64,000 nt of DNA from Loktanella sp. PT4BL (GCF_003201935.1 NZ_QJJL01000003.1:62001-126000), one strand, 5' to 3'. Shown: positions 1 to 10,232, counted from the stretch's first letter. Notes: generated by a model not told the origin, from the letters alone. A program made the numbers and translations.

Positions 1-643
1 GATCGAACTCGACCATCGTTTCCGCAGTATCATCCGGCAAGGTCAGCAGCACCTGTTCGGTGTTCGGGCCGTTCTTGACGTTCAGCCGCGCGTAGATGGC
101 TGTCGGTCTTTCACGCGTGATCAGCGCCGCCAACCGGATCAGGTGGCGCTTGCGCAGCCCTTCACAGGACTCTTCGGGAACTTCGATCACAAGTGACAGA
201 TAGCTGCCAGCAAAGTCGAAGGTCTCAAGCACGATCCCGAAAGGTGCAAGATCGGTGTCCTGAGTATTGCGGATCTGTCGGAGAATGATTTCGCCGCGAG
301 GGCAGTCGTGAAAGATCACCAACTCATTGGTGATTTCCATCTTGGACAGAGCAGGTGCATGCGCCGGTAGGTCCGCAGCAGCCCGCCAAGGTTTTGGCCG
401 CCACCCCCAGTCCGTGCCGGGCGGTTGGGGAAAAATGTCAGAGCCGATCCGTGGCAGTGCAAGCCTGCTGTCAGCGGCAAAGCGGAAGGCCTGAATGTGG
501 CGCAGCAGTTTCTTGGCTGCTTCGTTCGCCTGATCCAGTGATGCAAGGTCGGTCGCTCCGACGGCTTTCGTCGCCTTTCGCCACCGCGCAATGCTGCGGC
601 GTTGCAGGAACCTCGTGATGTGGCCTTGCAGTGGTAATGGCAT
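1..643 (-). CDS. Conserved Rhodobacterales protein, probably DUF6478 family (3' end outside window)
   Basis: The 5' part of a leftward gene; at least 214 residues are present and the end lies beyond base 1. An in-frame TAG sits a few codons upstream of the ATG at 643, which fixes the start. The N-terminal ~70 residues are basic and helical. They are followed by a tryptophan-rich stretch (TDWGWRPKPW, about residue 78) and then a soluble domain with FDFAGSYLSLVIEVPEE. I recognise this as the uncharacterised Rhodobacterales protein usually labelled DUF6478; that name is from memory. It has no signal peptide or membrane segment. It follows the lipoprotein gene after 62 bases on the same strand. 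Confidence 0.6.
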   Translation of the reverse strand, partial: MPLPLQGHITRFLQRRSIARWRKATKAVGATDLASLDQANEAAKKLLRHIQAFRFAADSRLALPRIGSDIFPQPPGTDWGWRPKPWRAAADLPAHAPALSKMEITNELVIFHDCPRGEIILRQIRNTQDTDLAPFGIVLETFDFAGSYLSLVIEVPEESCEGLRKRHLIRLAALITRERPTAIYARLNVKNGPNTEQVLLTLPDDTAETMVEFD

Positions 644-705
644 ATAAGCGGTCTTCTTCTATCAAAAGGGCAAGTTTGCCAAACAAAACGCGCGATGAAA
701 ACTGC

Positions 706-1317
706 TCAGATTTCGGCTGGGCTGTCTGTCGCCGCGGCGGGTGGCGCCTGTACACCCGCAAGGATCTGTTTGAGCAAGGTCGCCCCCGGTCCGTCCTGAA
801 GTGGCGATGCCGCCAAACCGCGCACACCGATAGTAACCAGTCGGCCGTTCACATTGGCAAAGGCGCGCCATTCTTCCCGTTGCAGACCGTCCAGCGGTGG
901 TGGCCCCTGATCGGTGAAATGGATCATGACCTGATCATTGAAGGCCTGCGTGGACAGGACATTCACAGCATCGGGATTGTTCGCTTTCGTCAGCAGGCGG
1001 ACACCGTCATCCGTGATGAGAAAATCCCGCAGGCCGATTTCGTCCGTGGCAATGCGCCCGCTGTCGGGGGGGCCCACCTGTATGGTTGCGATACCCACGA
1101 TTTCGGGCGCGGCGGTGCTGTGGCCCAATGTGGCGCAGGACGCCAACATCGCAAAATCCTTTGCAAGTTGGCTTGATCGAGGATCAACACAATAGCCAGC
1201 GGGCGCTGTGGCAATAACAGCGCCCTGACCAAGCGAAACAGACTGTGTCACCTGATCAATCGGGGTGCAGGCCGTCATGGCTAGCACCCCGAAAACGACA
1301 GCGTTGGCACGGATCAT
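706..1317 (-). CDS. Putative lipoprotein of unknown function
   Basis: 203 residues. The ATG at 1317 is chosen because it lies 4 bases after the ilvD stop and opens a lipoprotein signal peptide (MIRANAVVFGVLAMTAC, Cys at residue 17). An upstream in-frame start would add 14 residues lying inside ilvD. The mature part has no family motif I recognise; its last 15 residues are Ala/Pro-rich. The spacing suggests co-transcription with ilvD. It is probably anchored to a membrane by the lipidated cysteine and exposed to the periplasm. The lipobox is slightly off consensus (MTAC). Confidence 0.7.
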   Translation of the reverse strand: MIRANAVVFGVLAMTACTPIDQVTQSVSLGQGAVIATAPAGYCVDPRSSQLAKDFAMLASCATLGHSTAAPEIVGIATIQVGPPDSGRIATDEIGLRDFLITDDGVRLLTKANNPDAVNVLSTQAFNDQVMIHFTDQGPPPLDGLQREEWRAFANVNGRLVTIGVRGLAASPLQDGPGATLLKQILAGVQAPPAAATDSPAEI

Positions 1318-1321
1318 GCCG

Positions 1322-3055
1322 TTACAGATCCATGTAGATGTGTTTTTCGGCTTTCGCACCGGGATGCGTCACCGCCCCGAGCCGTGCGCCACCGACAAGT
1401 TGCGCATATTTCCACAGCGCGCCCGAAGCATAGATGGTCTCTTTGGGGCCCTTCCAGTTGGCCTTGCGCGTTGCGAGCTCTTCGTCGGTCAGATCAACGC
1501 TCAACTCCCCTGTGACGGCATTGATGGTGATCACATCGCCATTGACCAGCAAACCGATCGGCCCGCCATGTGCGGCCTCTGGTCCTACGTGACCTACACA
1601 GAACCCGCGTGTCGCGCCCGAGAAACGGCCGTCGGTGATCAGTGCCACCTTCTTGCCCATGCCTTGACCTGACAGTGCAGCAGTCGTTGCCAGCATCTCG
1701 CGCATACCGGGGCCACCTGCGGGGCCTTCATTGCGGATGACAATGACTTCGCCTTCCTCGTATTCGCGGGCTTTGACAGCGGCAAACGCCTCTTCTTCAC
1801 TCTCGAAGACACGTGCAGGACCGGTAAAGACCTGCTCGTCGCTGGCCATGCCCGCCACTTTTACAATCGCACCTTCAGGGGCAAGGTTGCCTTGCAGACC
1901 CACAACACCGCCTGTCGGGGTGATCGGGTTTTCGACCGGATAGATCACGGTGCCATCTGCATCGCCTTTGATCATATCAAGTTCTTCACCCATCGTGCGG
2001 CCTGTGGCGGTCATGCAGTCTTCATGGATCAGACCCGCTTTGCGCAGTTCTTTCAGGACAACGGGTACGCCGCCGGCTTCGTAGAGGTCCTTGGCGACAT
2101 AATCGCCACCGGGCTTAAGATTTACGAAGTAAGGCGTGTCGCGGAAAATGTCGCAGACATCCATCAGGTCGAAATCAATACCGGCCTCATGGGCGATCGC
2201 TGGCAGGTGCAGACCGGCGTTGGTCGAACCACCGGTACAGGCGACGACGCGCGCTGCATTTTCCAGCGACTTGCGTGTGACGATGTCACGTGCGCGGATG
2301 TTTTTCGCGATCAGGTTCATCACCGCCTCGCCGGACGCTACGCCGTATTGATCGCGGGATTCGTAGGGGGCAGGGGCACCGGAGGAGTTCATCAGCGCAA
2401 GGCCAATCGCCTCGGACACACAGGCCATGGTGTTGGCGGTAAACTGGCCACCGCAGGCACCCGCCGATGGGCAGGCCACGCGTTCCAGCACTTCGAGCTC
2501 GGCATCGGACATGTTGCCCGCCTGGTGTTTGCCCACGGCCTCAAAAACGTCCTGTACGGTCACGTCCTTGCCGTCCAGGCGGCCCGGCAGGATGGAACCA
2601 CCGTAGATAAACACGGACGGCGTGTTCAAACGCACCATCGCCATCATCATGCCCGGCAAGGACTTGTCACAGCCCGCGAGACCAACAATCGCGTCATAGC
2701 AGTGACCGCGCATGGTCAGTTCAACGGTGTCCGCAATCGCTTCGCGTGATGCGAGGGAGGAGCGCATACCTTCATGGCCCATCGCGATACCATCAGTGAC
2801 GGTGATCGTGGTGAACTCGCGGGGTGTACCGTAACCTTTTTTCACGCCCAGTTTCACAGCCTGCGCCTGACGGTTCAGAGAGATGTTGCAAGGGGCTGCT
2901 TCGTTCCAGCAGGTCGCGACACCGACCCAAGGCTGCTTGATTGCCTCTTCATCAAGCCCCATCGCATAGAAATAGGACCGGTGTGGCGCGCGTGACGGGC
3001 CTTCGGTCACGTGGCGGCTGGGCAGGTGTGTCTTGTCGACTTGATCCTTGGGCAT
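1322..3055 (-). CDS. ilvD: Dihydroxy-acid dehydratase
   Basis: 577 residues, the usual length. The enzyme dehydrates 2,3-dihydroxy-isovalerate and 2,3-dihydroxy-3-methylvalerate to the 2-oxo acids in valine and isoleucine synthesis. Family Fe-S ligands are visible: Cys56 (CWNEAAPCN), Cys129 ([11 protein letters not shown]) and Cys201 ([14 protein letters not shown]). The C-terminal [19 protein letters not shown] motif is also present. The start at 3055 has AGGAG a few bases upstream, and a plausible promoter lies at 3085-3113. It is the first gene of a leftward unit with the lipoprotein gene. Confidence 0.97.
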   Translation of the reverse strand: MPKDQVDKTHLPSRHVTEGPSRAPHRSYFYAMGLDEEAIKQPWVGVATCWNEAAPCNISLNRQAQAVKLGVKKGYGTPREFTTITVTDGIAMGHEGMRSSLASREAIADTVELTMRGHCYDAIVGLAGCDKSLPGMMMAMVRLNTPSVFIYGGSILPGRLDGKDVTVQDVFEAVGKHQAGNMSDAELEVLERVACPSAGACGGQFTANTMACVSEAIGLALMNSSGAPAPYESRDQYGVASGEAVMNLIAKNIRARDIVTRKSLENAARVVACTGGSTNAGLHLPAIAHEAGIDFDLMDVCDIFRDTPYFVNLKPGGDYVAKDLYEAGGVPVVLKELRKAGLIHEDCMTATGRTMGEELDMIKGDADGTVIYPVENPITPTGGVVGLQGNLAPEGAIVKVAGMASDEQVFTGPARVFESEEEAFAAVKAREYEEGEVIVIRNEGPAGGPGMREMLATTAALSGQGMGKKVALITDGRFSGATRGFCVGHVGPEAAHGGPIGLLVNGDVITINAVTGELSVDLTDEELATRKANWKGPKETIYASGALWKYAQLVGGARLGAVTHPGAKAEKHIYMDL

Positions 3056-3084
3056 TTCAATCTCCTCACAAACGCTTTGGAAAC

Positions 3085-3113
3085 GGTCTAAATAGAGGGC
3101 AGGTCCGGCGCAA
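3085..3113 (-). promoter_or_regulatory. Putative promoter of ilvD
   Basis: On the minus strand a -35 like TTGCGC (3113-3108) is followed after 17 bases by TAGACC (3090-3085), about 29 bases before the ilvD ATG. It resembles the other TTGC-type promoters in the window. Read by eye. Confidence 0.4.
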
Positions 3114-3128
3114 GCCCTCCAAAGCTGG

Positions 3129-3156
3129 TTGCGGCGGTTGGTAACTGCGCTAGGGT
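3129..3156 (+). promoter_or_regulatory. Putative promoter of the CPBP protease gene (leaderless)
   Basis: TTGCGG (3129-3134), 16 bases, TAGGGT (3151-3156). The ATG at 3163 is only 6 bases past the -10 hexamer and has no Shine-Dalgarno sequence before it, so the transcript may begin at or very near the start codon. Confidence 0.4.
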
Positions 3157-3162
3157 CACGCC

Positions 3163-4071
3163 ATGCGCCATCCCTACGAAGCCCACCGCAGTTTTATCAG
3201 ACCCGCTTGGGCCGCGCGCGAGACGTGGCGCATCCTTGTGATGATCGTCTGTTTCGAGATTGTTTTCGCGGTGTCACCGACGATCTTTACGGCATTTCTA
3301 CCCAGCGACGCGGCAGTCGATGCGTTCTATGAGGGCACGACAGCTTTTGGCACGCTGGCGCAGTTTGCGTCCTTCGGAATTTCTGCCATCGGATTTCTGG
3401 TGCTGCTCCGGCTGTTGCACGGCCGCGGGTTCTGGTCGTTGATCGGACCAGCGCACGCGGCCAGGCGCGATCTGATCCGCGTTGGCAGGGCGGTGGCGAT
3501 CTGGCTCTTTGTGTTCGAGTTTCTGCCGCCATGGATCAACCCCGCCGATCTGGCCGAGGTACGCGATTTCGGGGTCTGGGCGTCACTCATCCCGCTCGCT
3601 TTGGTGGCGGTGCTGATACAGGTCGGCACTGAAGAGATGTTCTTTCGCGGCTACCTGCAACAACAATGCGCCTGCATCTCGAATAGCCCATGGGCGTGGA
3701 TGGTCCTGCCGTCCGTGATGTTCGGGGCATTGCATTTCTGGAATGGCAACGGGGCTGCCGAAGGGGTGCTCTGGGCGATCTGGGCCACTGCGCTGGGCAT
3801 CGCTTGTGCCGATCTGACCGCGCGCACCGGTAACCTGGGGGCTGCGATTGGTCTGCACATGGCGAACAATGTCTTTGCACTGCTTGTCGTCGGGGTGCAG
3901 GGCTGGCCCTCATCCGGGCTGGCGCTTTTCCTTTATCCCTATGAGGACCCGGCACTTTATGCTTATGGCATAGAGGCACTCTTGTCGCCGTGGATCGTGT
4001 TTCAGTTGCTGACAATGCTGACCTCGGTCCTGATCATGTGGCTTGCGGCACGAATTGCGCTCCGGCGCTGA
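3163..4071 (+). CDS. CPBP family intramembrane metalloprotease
   Basis: 302 residues with several hydrophobic membrane segments. The CPBP (Abi, CAAX protease and bacteriocin-processing) signature is present: the EExxxR motif at residues 157-162 (TEEMFFRGY), the second motif FGALHFWNG around residue 190, and a third conserved region GLHMANN near 230. The glutamates and histidines should form the intramembrane metal site. Substrates of bacterial members are mostly unknown. It stands alone between the divergent ilvD unit and accD. The ATG at 3163 has no ribosome-binding site but lies right after a promoter-like sequence. Confidence 0.85.
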   Translation: MRHPYEAHRSFIRPAWAARETWRILVMIVCFEIVFAVSPTIFTAFLPSDAAVDAFYEGTTAFGTLAQFASFGISAIGFLVLLRLLHGRGFWSLIGPAHAARRDLIRVGRAVAIWLFVFEFLPPWINPADLAEVRDFGVWASLIPLALVAVLIQVGTEEMFFRGYLQQQCACISNSPWAWMVLPSVMFGALHFWNGNGAAEGVLWAIWATALGIACADLTARTGNLGAAIGLHMANNVFALLVVGVQGWPSSGLALFLYPYEDPALYAYGIEALLSPWIVFQLLTMLTSVLIMWLAARIALRR

Positions 4072-4100
4072 TTGCATTTCGCGACGTGGCGTCATATTTC
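4072..4100 (+). promoter_or_regulatory. Putative promoter of accD-folC
   Basis: TTGCAT (4072-4077), 17 bases, TATTTC (4095-4100), ending 31 bases before the accD ATG and beginning right after the preceding stop codon. Confidence 0.4.
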
Positions 4101-4131
4101 AGACCGTGAACAGACCTTAAAGGCCGCACTT

Positions 4132-5067
4132 ATGAACTGGATTACCAACTACGTTCGCCCCACGATCAACTCGCTGTTTTCACGCCGCGAGGTGCCGGAC
4201 AATCTGTGGACGAAATGTGATGACTGCGGCACGATGCTCTTTCACCGCGAGTTGGCGGATAACCTGAATGTCTGCACCAACTGCGATCATCATATGGCGA
4301 TTGGCGCACGTGACCGCTTGCGGTCCATCTTTGATGGCGGCGTCTTTGTCGAGGTTGCGGTGCCTGAACCCACAGCAGACCCGCTGCATTTTCGCGACCA
4401 GAAACGCTATACCGACCGCATCAAGGAAGCCCGCAAGAAAACCGGCGAGAAAGATGCGATGCTGGTCGCCGAAGGCGAAATGGGCCGCACGCAGGTTGTT
4501 GTTGCGGTGCAGGACTTTTCCTTCATGGGCGGATCAATGTCGATGTATGTCGGCAACGCGATTGTTGCTGCCGCAGAACGCGCCATTGCGCTGAAATGCC
4601 CGTTGATCCTGTTTTCTGCTGCGGGCGGTGCGCGTATGCAGGAGGGTATCCTTGGCCTGATGCAAATGCCTCGCACCACTATCGCTGTGCAGATGCTCAA
4701 AGAGGCCGGGCTGCCTTATATCGTGGTCCTGACGCACCCGACGACGGGCGGCGTGACCGCATCCTACGCGATGCTGGGTGATGTGCAGATTGCCGAACCG
4801 AATGCGTTGATCGGCTTTGCCGGTGCGCGGGTGATCGAGCAAACCATCGGTGAAAAACTGCCCGAAGGTTTCCAGCGTGCGGAATATCTGCTGGATCACG
4901 GCATGTTGGACCGCGTGACAAAGCGGACCGAACTGAAGGATGAGCTGGTAACCATCGTGCGCCTGTTGATGCGGCAGGACCCACCGGTGAAGGGTGATCT
5001 GCCCGCACCAGAGATCAAGCCGGAAGCCACCGAGGAAACCGCTGCGGCGGAAGAAGAGGCCAAGTGA
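4132..5067 (+). CDS. accD: Acetyl-CoA carboxylase carboxyltransferase subunit beta
   Basis: 311 residues. With AccA it forms the carboxyltransferase that moves CO2 from biotin to acetyl-CoA, giving malonyl-CoA for fatty acid synthesis. The N-terminal zinc ribbon is visible as Cys29, Cys32, Cys48 and Cys51 (CDDCG, CTNCD), followed by the crotonase-like core with [11 protein letters not shown] and [11 protein letters not shown]. The ATG at 4132 is chosen because the family begins MNWI and the longer frame adds nothing conserved. The last ~25 residues are acidic ([11 protein letters not shown]). The stop overlaps the folC GTG. Confidence 0.97.
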   Translation: MNWITNYVRPTINSLFSRREVPDNLWTKCDDCGTMLFHRELADNLNVCTNCDHHMAIGARDRLRSIFDGGVFVEVAVPEPTADPLHFRDQKRYTDRIKEARKKTGEKDAMLVAEGEMGRTQVVVAVQDFSFMGGSMSMYVGNAIVAAAERAIALKCPLILFSAAGGARMQEGILGLMQMPRTTIAVQMLKEAGLPYIVVLTHPTTGGVTASYAMLGDVQIAEPNALIGFAGARVIEQTIGEKLPEGFQRAEYLLDHGMLDRVTKRTELKDELVTIVRLLMRQDPPVKGDLPAPEIKPEATEETAAAEEEAK

Positions 5068-6338
5068 GCCGGACCTCGGACGCGATCCTTGAACGGATGA
5101 TGGCCTTGCACCCCAAGGTCATCGATCTGACCCTGGATCGTGTGTGGCGCCTGCTGGCGGCCGTGGGCAACCCCCAAGACCGTTTGCCCCCCGTGATCCA
5201 CGTGGCGGGTACGAATGGCAAAGGATCGACCCAGGCCATGATCCGTGCAGGATTGGAGGCGGGCGGTTCAACCGTGCATGCCTATACGTCTCCGCATCTG
5301 GCGCGCTTTCACGAACGGATCCGGCTTGCAGGAACGCTGATCACGGAAGAGGTGCTCACGGAGGTGCTGGACCGTTGCTATGTAGCGAACGGCCCCGATC
5401 CGATCACCTATTTCGAGATCACAACAGTTGCAGCGCTTCTTGCTTTCGCGGAAACGCCTGCGGATTACATATTGCTTGAAGTCGGTCTTGGCGGTCGTCT
5501 GGATGCGACCAATGTGATCGCAGACCCAGCTATCACGATTATCACGCCGGTCGATTTGGACCACCAGCAATATCTGGGTGATACGCTGGCCGCGATTGCG
5601 GGCGAAAAGGCGGGCATCATCAAGCGTGGCGTGCCTTGTGTCGTTGGTCCGCAGCATGACGAAAGCATGGATGTGATCGAAGCAAAGGCGGCAGCGCTCG
5701 GCGCGCCGCTTCTCGCCTATGGCCAGCACTGGCATGTGAGTGTCGAGCGCGACCGGCTGATCTATCAGGATGAGCGTGGCCTGTTGGACCTGCCGTTGCC
5801 AAACCTGCCCGGCCCGCATCAGGTCATGAACGCAGGGGCGGCAATTGCCGCATTGCGCGCACTGGGCAAAGACGAAACCGCATGCGAGGCGGCAGTGACC
5901 CGCGCGTATTGGCCTGCGCGGATGGAGAAGCTGACAGAAGGGCCCTTGGTCGCTCTGGCGGCACCCGCCGAGCTTTGGCTTGATGGTGGGCACAACCCCG
6001 CGGCAGGGCAGGCGCTGGCCGAGACCCTGCGGGCCCAGCCGTCGCGTCCGACGCATCTGATCTGCGGGATGCTGAACACCAAGGATATTGGCGGCTACCT
6101 ACGCCCTTTGGCCGGTGTCGCGACATCGCTGACCGCCCTGTCAATTCCCGGCGAGAAAGCCACATTGCCTGCGGCGACAACCGCTGCAGAGGCGGAAAAG
6201 GTTGGACTACCTGCCCGCATTGCCGACAGTGTTCAAGAGGCAATCGTCGCGATCAAGCAGGATGCGCCCGACGCACGGATCCTGATCTGCGGATCGCTCT
6301 ATCTGGCGGGGCATGTCATGCGGGAGAATAGCGGTTGA
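5064..6338 (+). CDS. folC: Bifunctional folylpolyglutamate synthase/dihydrofolate synthase
   Basis: 424 residues. The enzyme adds glutamate to dihydropteroate and then further glutamates to folates in the cytoplasm. The Mur-ligase-type P-loop is at residues 48-56 (AGTNGKGST), followed by [13 protein letters not shown] and a C-terminal domain with [10 protein letters not shown]. Translation probably starts at GTG 5064, whose bases overlap the accD TGA, so the two genes are likely coupled. An ATG 11 codons in is an alternative. The accD-folC order is common in alphaproteobacteria. Confidence 0.95.
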   Translation: MSRTSDAILERMMALHPKVIDLTLDRVWRLLAAVGNPQDRLPPVIHVAGTNGKGSTQAMIRAGLEAGGSTVHAYTSPHLARFHERIRLAGTLITEEVLTEVLDRCYVANGPDPITYFEITTVAALLAFAETPADYILLEVGLGGRLDATNVIADPAITIITPVDLDHQQYLGDTLAAIAGEKAGIIKRGVPCVVGPQHDESMDVIEAKAAALGAPLLAYGQHWHVSVERDRLIYQDERGLLDLPLPNLPGPHQVMNAGAAIAALRALGKDETACEAAVTRAYWPARMEKLTEGPLVALAAPAELWLDGGHNPAAGQALAETLRAQPSRPTHLICGMLNTKDIGGYLRPLAGVATSLTALSIPGEKATLPAATTAAEAEKVGLPARIADSVQEAIVAIKQDAPDARILICGSLYLAGHVMRENSG

Positions 6339-6841
6339 TCAGAGGTGTTGCTGTTGCGCTTTCATTGTTGGCGAATTCTGCCAAGGCGGCAGATTTCTAT
6401 TTCTGCTGGCAAGGGGCGAACGGCTACACAATGACCGGACAGATGTCGATCACGCCGGCCGCACTGAACAAACCCCTGATCACGCAAGATGATGTCACCC
6501 TGTTCCGGATTGCCGGATACCAGGACCAGCGGCTTTTGGGCAAATGGGACATCGACACAATGCGAGAGGGTGCGAGCTGGTTTCTTAACTATGATACCGC
6601 GCGCAGCGTTTTTCTGACGCCGGGTGAAATGGGTCTTGGTGTGTCTCAGGCATGGAACGCCGACGGCACGGCGACGGACTGTGGCAACCCCGGTTTCGGG
6701 TTCAACCTTGGCAACTACGCGCAGGATTTTTGCCTCAACGGGCGGTGGGTTGAAGAAAGCGGCATGCCGCCGGAAACACCATTTCTGGTCAGCCCTGTCC
6801 CCGTCGATCCGCTCTGCCGGGTTTACGCTCCGACAAGTTGA
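6335..6841 (+). CDS. Secreted protein of unknown function
   Basis: 168 residues. The start is a TTG overlapping the folC TGA (TTGA). It gives a short signal peptide ([19 protein letters not shown]) with cleavage likely near residue 18-19. The mature protein is rich in aromatics, Gly and Asn, with four cysteines (FCWQG, DCGNP, DFCLNG, PLCRV) that could form two periplasmic disulfides. I do not recognise a named domain. Its position at the end of accD-folC may be chance. Confidence 0.7.
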   Translation: MIRGVAVALSLLANSAKAADFYFCWQGANGYTMTGQMSITPAALNKPLITQDDVTLFRIAGYQDQRLLGKWDIDTMREGASWFLNYDTARSVFLTPGEMGLGVSQAWNADGTATDCGNPGFGFNLGNYAQDFCLNGRWVEESGMPPETPFLVSPVPVDPLCRVYAPTS

Positions 6842-7052
6842 TCGATTCGCGAATCAGTTACTTGACTGCGAATCACCTTATCCTTAGTGTCACTGCTAAC
6901 GTGAAGCGCTATATTTAATAGGCGTGTGCGAGCAGTCTTGGCAGGGCGAGCAGGCGGGCCGTAATGGCCTGTCTTCTTGTTTCCCGACATTTTGTACCTT
7001 CCGGTTCTCCCCGACTGACCCGCAACAATTTGCCACCCTTACTTTGTGCCGT

Positions 7053-7081
7053 TTGCATGCAAGCCTTTCCCTGCTTAGGGT
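7053..7081 (+). promoter_or_regulatory. Putative promoter of the TPR gene
   Basis: TTGCAT (7053-7058), 17 bases, TAGGGT (7076-7081), 26 bases before the TTG start at 7108. The rest of the 266-base gap 6842-7107 shows nothing clear apart from a weaker TTGACT/TTAGTG pair near 6862. Confidence 0.4.
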
Positions 7082-7107
7082 GCGATAACAGCAATAGAGG
7101 TTCAGGT

Positions 7108-8811
7108 TTGACTGTAGTGAAAAGATCATTTTTCGGCGCGATTACGGCCGTCGCCATTTTGGGCTGCGGTCCGGGTTTCGCAGATCCCGATGCAGGATCT
7201 TACCTTGCGGCGCGGCAGGCCCTGCAGGCGAATGACTTTGCCGAAGCGTCGCGGCGTTTGTCTCGCGCTTTGATTTCTGATCCTGCTGAACCGGCACTGC
7301 TTGAAAATACAATGACCGCCTTTATCGCCTTGGGCGATATCGAACGGGCGCTGCCGATTGCGGAAAATATCGCGGCACGCGGGTACGAAAGCCAGGTCGC
7401 CAACCTGACTTTGATGATATCCAGCGCCAAAGCGGGCAACTGGCAGGGTGTTCTCGACACGCTTGAAGCGGGCCGCTCTGTCGGACCGTTGGTGGATGGT
7501 CTGGCCAAGGCTTGGGCCTATCTGGGCGAGGGCGACATGACCCGCGCCACCGAGAGCTTTGATGCGGTGATTGCCGCAGAGGGCATGATGATTTATGGGC
7601 TGACACACAAGGCCTATGCGCTGGCCTCTGTGGGCGATTTCGAAGGCGCCGATGCCATTTTCTCGGGCCAGGTCCCGGGGGGAATGCGTTACAGCCGCCA
7701 AAGTGCCATCGCCCACGCACAAATCCTGAGCCAGCTTGAACGCAATGACGATGCGCTCGCGATCATCGACGGTGTCTTTGGCGATCAGCTTGATCCCGGC
7801 ATTGCCGATTTACGCGCCAGGATCGCCGCGGAGGAAGCTGTGGCCTACACCGCCGTGCGCACACCTGCGCAAGGGCTCGGCGATCTCTGCCATGTTATTG
7901 CGGGGATCGTGCAGGAAGACGCACCGGCACCATTCACGCTGATGTACGCCCGTGCGGCAAGTTACCTTTGGCCTGAAAATACCGCTGCGGTTCTTATGAC
8001 AGCGCGTTTGCTTGAAGAACTTGAACAGCATGATCTTGCCAATACCGCTTTTGCATCTGTGGCGCGCGACGATCCCTCTTTTTCGGCCGCTGAACTGGGC
8101 CGGGCCGAAGTGCTGCGTGCCGCTGGCAGGCAGGATGCGGCGATCGAAGTGCTTGAGGCTCTGACGCGTAGTCACCCCGAATTGCCTGAAGTCTATGCCA
8201 CCAAAGGCGATACCTTGCGGCAGGCGGAGCGCTATGACGAGGCAATCGCCGCGTACTCCACCGCACTGGATCTCTATGACGAAGGCCAGAATCCGCGCTG
8301 GTTCGTGTATTATACAAGGGGCATTTCCTATCACCGCATGGATGAATGGCCAGATGCCGAGGCAGATTTCCGTGCGGCACTGGCGTTGCGCCCCGATCAC
8401 CCGCAGGTTCTGAACTATCTTGGGTATTCGCTGGTGGAACGTGGCGAAAAGCTGGATGAAGCGCTGGAGATGATTGAAACAGCGGCTGCAGAGCGGCCTG
8501 ATAACGGCGCTATAGTGGATAGTCTGGGGTGGGTCTATTTCCAACTGGGCCGGTATGAAGAGGCGGTTTTCCATCTCGAACGGGCCGCCTCGCTCGAACC
8601 GGTGGATCCTGTGATCAATGATCATCTGGGAGACGCATTCTGGGCGGTTGGCCGCGAGACCGAAGCGCGGTTCCAGTGGCATCGCGCCCTTTCGTTCGAT
8701 CCCGAGGCTGACGAGGCCTTGCGTATCCGTGACAAGTTGAAGCGTGGGTTAGATCTGGTTTTGGTCGATGAGGGGCGCGCCCCCATTCGGGTTGCCAGTG
8801 GCGACGATTAG
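7108..8811 (+). CDS. Exported tetratricopeptide-repeat protein
   Basis: 567 residues from a TTG start that has AGAGG 7 bases upstream; GTG 7117 is an alternative. The N terminus is a signal-peptide-like stretch (KRSFFGAITAVAILGC) and could even be a lipoprotein signal. The rest is almost entirely helical TPR repeats. The clearest are in the C-terminal half (PEVYATKGDTLRQAERYDEA, YYTRGISYHRMDEW, VLNYLGYSLVERGEKLDEA, AIVDSLGWVYFQLGRYEEA, VINDHLGDAFWAVGRETEA). Such proteins scaffold complexes in the periplasm or at the outer membrane. Its end overlaps ispE, a gene order typical of Rhodobacterales. No specific partner can be named. Confidence 0.88.
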   Translation: MTVVKRSFFGAITAVAILGCGPGFADPDAGSYLAARQALQANDFAEASRRLSRALISDPAEPALLENTMTAFIALGDIERALPIAENIAARGYESQVANLTLMISSAKAGNWQGVLDTLEAGRSVGPLVDGLAKAWAYLGEGDMTRATESFDAVIAAEGMMIYGLTHKAYALASVGDFEGADAIFSGQVPGGMRYSRQSAIAHAQILSQLERNDDALAIIDGVFGDQLDPGIADLRARIAAEEAVAYTAVRTPAQGLGDLCHVIAGIVQEDAPAPFTLMYARAASYLWPENTAAVLMTARLLEELEQHDLANTAFASVARDDPSFSAAELGRAEVLRAAGRQDAAIEVLEALTRSHPELPEVYATKGDTLRQAERYDEAIAAYSTALDLYDEGQNPRWFVYYTRGISYHRMDEWPDAEADFRAALALRPDHPQVLNYLGYSLVERGEKLDEALEMIETAAAERPDNGAIVDSLGWVYFQLGRYEEAVFHLERAASLEPVDPVINDHLGDAFWAVGRETEARFQWHRALSFDPEADEALRIRDKLKRGLDLVLVDEGRAPIRVASGDD

Positions 8812-9655
8812 GGCCAGCGCCCCCGCCAAGGTCAACCTGACCCTGCATGTCACCGGACAGCGGGACGATGGCTATCATCTGCTGGATAGTCTGGTGGTCT
8901 TCGCGGGTGTAGCAGATCAGCTTAGCGCGACGATTGCTTCGGATTTGCGGATCTCTGTGAGCGGTCCTTTTTCGACCGGCGTGCCCACAGACCATACAAA
9001 TCTGATGCTGCGTGCCGCAGAGGTGCTGCGCGCAGCACGGGGTGTCACAAAAGGGGCCTCTCTGACGTTGGAAAAGCATCTGCCCCACGCGGCAGGCATC
9101 GGCAGCGGGTCATCGGATGCCGCGACGACGCTCGCGATGTTGGCAGAGCTTTGGGACGTCGCGCCGCTTCCCGCCATGATGCCCGAGGTCGTGGCGCTTG
9201 GCGCGGATGTGCCTGTCTGCGTGTCATCACCGCGCCCACTGCGCATGTCAGGGATCGGTGATGTGCTGTCGCCGGTCGCGCAATTGCCATCCTGTGCGCT
9301 GGTCTTGGTACGCCCTTCTGTCGAGGTGCCGACGGGTCCGGTGTTTCAGGGCCTTGCCACGAAACAAGGCAGCCCGATGATGCCACTGCCCGCCTCACTC
9401 GACTATGACGGTTTTGTCCGCTGGCTCTTGGCGCAGCGAAACGACCTGCAAGCCCCCGCCGAAACCATCGCCCCCCAGATCACCGAGGCGATTGCCAAGC
9501 TCCGGTCCCTGCCTGCGGTATCAGTCGCGGGCATGTCGGGGTCAGGGGCTACGTGTTTTGGACTGGTCAAAGATATGGCCACCGCGCGTCAGGTGGCGCG
9601 CATCGTTCAGGTCGCCAAAATGGATTGGTGGGTGGCGCCAGCCGAGGTGCTTTAG
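8798..9655 (+). CDS. ispE: 4-diphosphocytidyl-2-C-methyl-D-erythritol kinase
   Basis: 285 residues. It phosphorylates CDP-ME in the non-mevalonate (MEP) route to isoprenoid precursors. GHMP-kinase motifs are visible: APAKVNLTLHV with Lys11, the ATP-binding glycine loop PHAAGIGSGSSDAA (96-109), and LGADVPVC with the catalytic-type Asp137. The GTG at 8798 is chosen because the family starts (M)ATxRAxAPAK. It lies inside the end of the TPR gene in another frame, so coupling is likely. Confidence 0.93.
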   Translation: MATIRASAPAKVNLTLHVTGQRDDGYHLLDSLVVFAGVADQLSATIASDLRISVSGPFSTGVPTDHTNLMLRAAEVLRAARGVTKGASLTLEKHLPHAAGIGSGSSDAATTLAMLAELWDVAPLPAMMPEVVALGADVPVCVSSPRPLRMSGIGDVLSPVAQLPSCALVLVRPSVEVPTGPVFQGLATKQGSPMMPLPASLDYDGFVRWLLAQRNDLQAPAETIAPQITEAIAKLRSLPAVSVAGMSGSGATCFGLVKDMATARQVARIVQVAKMDWWVAPAEVL

Positions 9656-9674
9656 GCAGGCAAAGCGTTTTGTG

Positions 9675-10232
9675 TCAGGCGTTATGACGTAGGAACGTGA
9701 CCCATGTGTCGCCATAGCGTCGCTGATCCAATGTGGTGAACCCCTGCGGTGCAATCTGCGCGCGGCTTTCCTCCCAGACGATCAGGGCGTCAGGGGCAAG
9801 CCACCCTGCGGCCTTTGCCGCGGCCAGCGCCTTGCCGCCAAGGTTCTGATCATAGGGCGGATCAAGAAAGACCAGCGCACAGGGCGTGCCCTGTGGCAGC
9901 TTCGCGGTATCTGTGCTGAGAACCGTCGTATCGTCCTGCCTGCGCAGTTTGGCAATATTCTCGCGGATCAGTTTCTGCGCCACGCGCCCGTTATCGACAA
10001 ATGTGACATGTGCCGCTCCGCGTGACAGCGCCTCAAGCCCCAGCGCTCCGGTACCTGCGAACAGATCAAGCACCTGTGCGCCGTTGATCGGATCGCCGAA
10101 ACGCCCGCCTTGCAGCACGTTGAACAGGCTTTCGCGGACGCGGTCCGTGGTGGGGCGCAAATGCGCGGCCGCATCGCCATGGCCGACAGAGGCCAAGCCC
10201 GTGCCGCGATGAGTGCCGCCGATGATCCTCAC
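9675..10232 (-). CDS. rsmD: 16S rRNA (guanine(966)-N(2))-methyltransferase
   Basis: 185 residues, usual length. It methylates G966 in the 30S subunit using SAM. Rossmann motif I is at residues 55-65 (LDLFAGTGALG) and the catalytic DPPY is at 124-127, with the family N terminus MRIIGGTHRG. Its ATG overlaps by 4 bases (ATGA) the stop of the upstream flavoprotein gene, so the two are probably one transcript. It converges on ispE with an 19-base gap. Confidence 0.93.
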   Translation of the reverse strand: MRIIGGTHRGTGLASVGHGDAAAHLRPTTDRVRESLFNVLQGGRFGDPINGAQVLDLFAGTGALGLEALSRGAAHVTFVDNGRVAQKLIRENIAKLRRQDDTTVLSTDTAKLPQGTPCALVFLDPPYDQNLGGKALAAAKAAGWLAPDALIVWEESRAQIAPQGFTTLDQRRYGDTWVTFLRHNA

